Positions 11,866 to 12,091 of a stretch of DNA of 12,091 nucleotides are shown piece after piece. Within the stretch, counting starts at the first letter, position 1. Each line of letters starts with the position of its first letter. A model generated the notes under the pieces. It worked only from the letters and a program-made list of their open reading frames with translations, did not search any database and had not been told where the DNA came from. The DNA comes from Candidatus Pacearchaeota archaeon (GTDB lineage Archaea > Nanoarchaeota > Nanoarchaeia > Pacearchaeales > GW2011-AR1), in NCBI GenBank assembly GCA_002690445.1, contig NZER01000391.1, forward strand, positions 1 through 12,091, in the 5' to 3' direction. The position numbers were made by a program, and so were the translations under genes.

Positions 11866-12091
11866 TCAATACATCCGTGAACTTTGAATCAGACCAAGCC
11901 ACCGATTCTCACCAACTTCTAACCTCTGCCCAGCCAATTCACAGGGAATTTTCCCCGTAGTTGAATGATTTTCAATGAAATTATGTTGAAGCACAAGACC
12001 CATCAACAAAATCGGAGCTGACCACAACGCCTTCAAACCCCTAAAATCATCTACCCTATCTTTGATTTTCATAAATACTGTTTCAATCTTG
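11866..12091 (-). CDS. Transposase, IS6/IS240-like, C-terminal part (cut by the window edge)
   Basis: The frame is open to the right edge, so 75 residues of a longer protein are visible. They include KIETVFMKIKDRVDDFRGLK, then QHNFIENHSTTGKIPCELAG and ENRWLGLIQSS at the end. In IS6/IS240-type DDE transposases the C terminus reads R-x-x-x-x-RG-x-K, NF/YIRPHxxLxGKTPAExAGI and, in archaeal members, NKWLxLIQ. The match is good, although the first ATG seen (12072) is internal. The catalytic DDE residues themselves lie outside, except that the final acidic residue may be near the NFIENH block. Base composition is clearly richer in G and C than the neighbours, as expected of a recent insertion. No terminal inverted repeat could be recognised at 11840-11870. 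Confidence 0.7.
   Translation of the reverse strand, partial: KIETVFMKIKDRVDDFRGLKALWSAPILLMGLVLQHNFIENHSTTGKIPCELAGQRLEVGENRWLGLIQSSRMY

Noticed and set aside
1..12091. Bacterial phage origin
   Set aside because: Shine-Dalgarno sites and two phage-like genes would allow it, but the TATA-to-start spacing of about 28 bases, the lack of -35/-10 pairs, the DUF2080-like protein and the archaeal-type transposase end favour an archaeal host.
1..12091. tRNA genes or CRISPR arrays
   Set aside because: No cloverleaf-like GC-rich segment with a TTCGA-type arm and no regularly spaced direct repeats were found by eye.

Overview
The window looks like part of an AT-rich archaeal mobile element, either a virus or an integrative/conjugative element. 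Three things point to an archaeal host. Promoters follow the archaeal plan, with TTTATATA-type TATA boxes about 20-30 bp before start codons, so several transcripts would be leaderless or nearly so. A HerA/FtsK-type ATPase is present. The C-terminal end of an IS6/IS240-like transposase with an archaeal-style ending (NRWLGLIQ) sits at the right edge. Shine-Dalgarno sites (GGAGG type) are also common inside operons, which fits a euryarchaeal (for example methanogen) or DPANN host better than a crenarchaeal one. No tRNA, rRNA or CRISPR array was seen.

Layout. (1) 1-1623, plus strand: the tail of a probable structural protein, then three small or membrane-rich proteins including an 81-residue hydrophobic protein, closed by a hairpin. 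This looks like a virion or cell-surface module. (2) 1561-1772: a convergent intergenic stretch with three tandem 9-mers. (3) 1773-3697: a compact regulated locus. It holds a ribbon-helix-helix-like regulator, a divergent basic protein, a small DUF2080/AbrB-like protein and a 325-residue protein with a RelA/SpoT-type (p)ppGpp-synthetase domain that keeps its catalytic residues. All four starts carry the palindrome TAGTNACTA next to the TATA box or start codon. (4) 3785-5434, minus strand: small accessory genes. One three-gene operon resembles genes of bacterial phages, and three other small genes include two Cys4 zinc-ribbon-like proteins. (5) 5544-10878, minus strand: a tightly packed operon of nine genes. 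It runs from a small protein through a membrane-anchored HExxH protein, a three-TM protein, more membrane and coiled-coil proteins and a HerA-like ATPase to a possible winged-helix protein. It could be a DNA packaging or DNA transfer machine. (6) 10932-11312: a possible OB-fold/ssDNA-binding-like protein with a structured promoter/leader. (7) 11552-12091: two tiny membrane proteins facing the transposase fragment.

How they may work together: the plus-strand operon supplies envelope or coat proteins. The HerA operon supplies the motor with its membrane anchors. The TAGTNACTA locus looks like a self-regulated accessory (host-control, defence or exclusion) cassette built around an alarmone-synthetase-like enzyme. 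The distinct palindromes between TATA box and start at 4698-4722, 4964-4973 and 11394-11420 suggest further separate control circuits.
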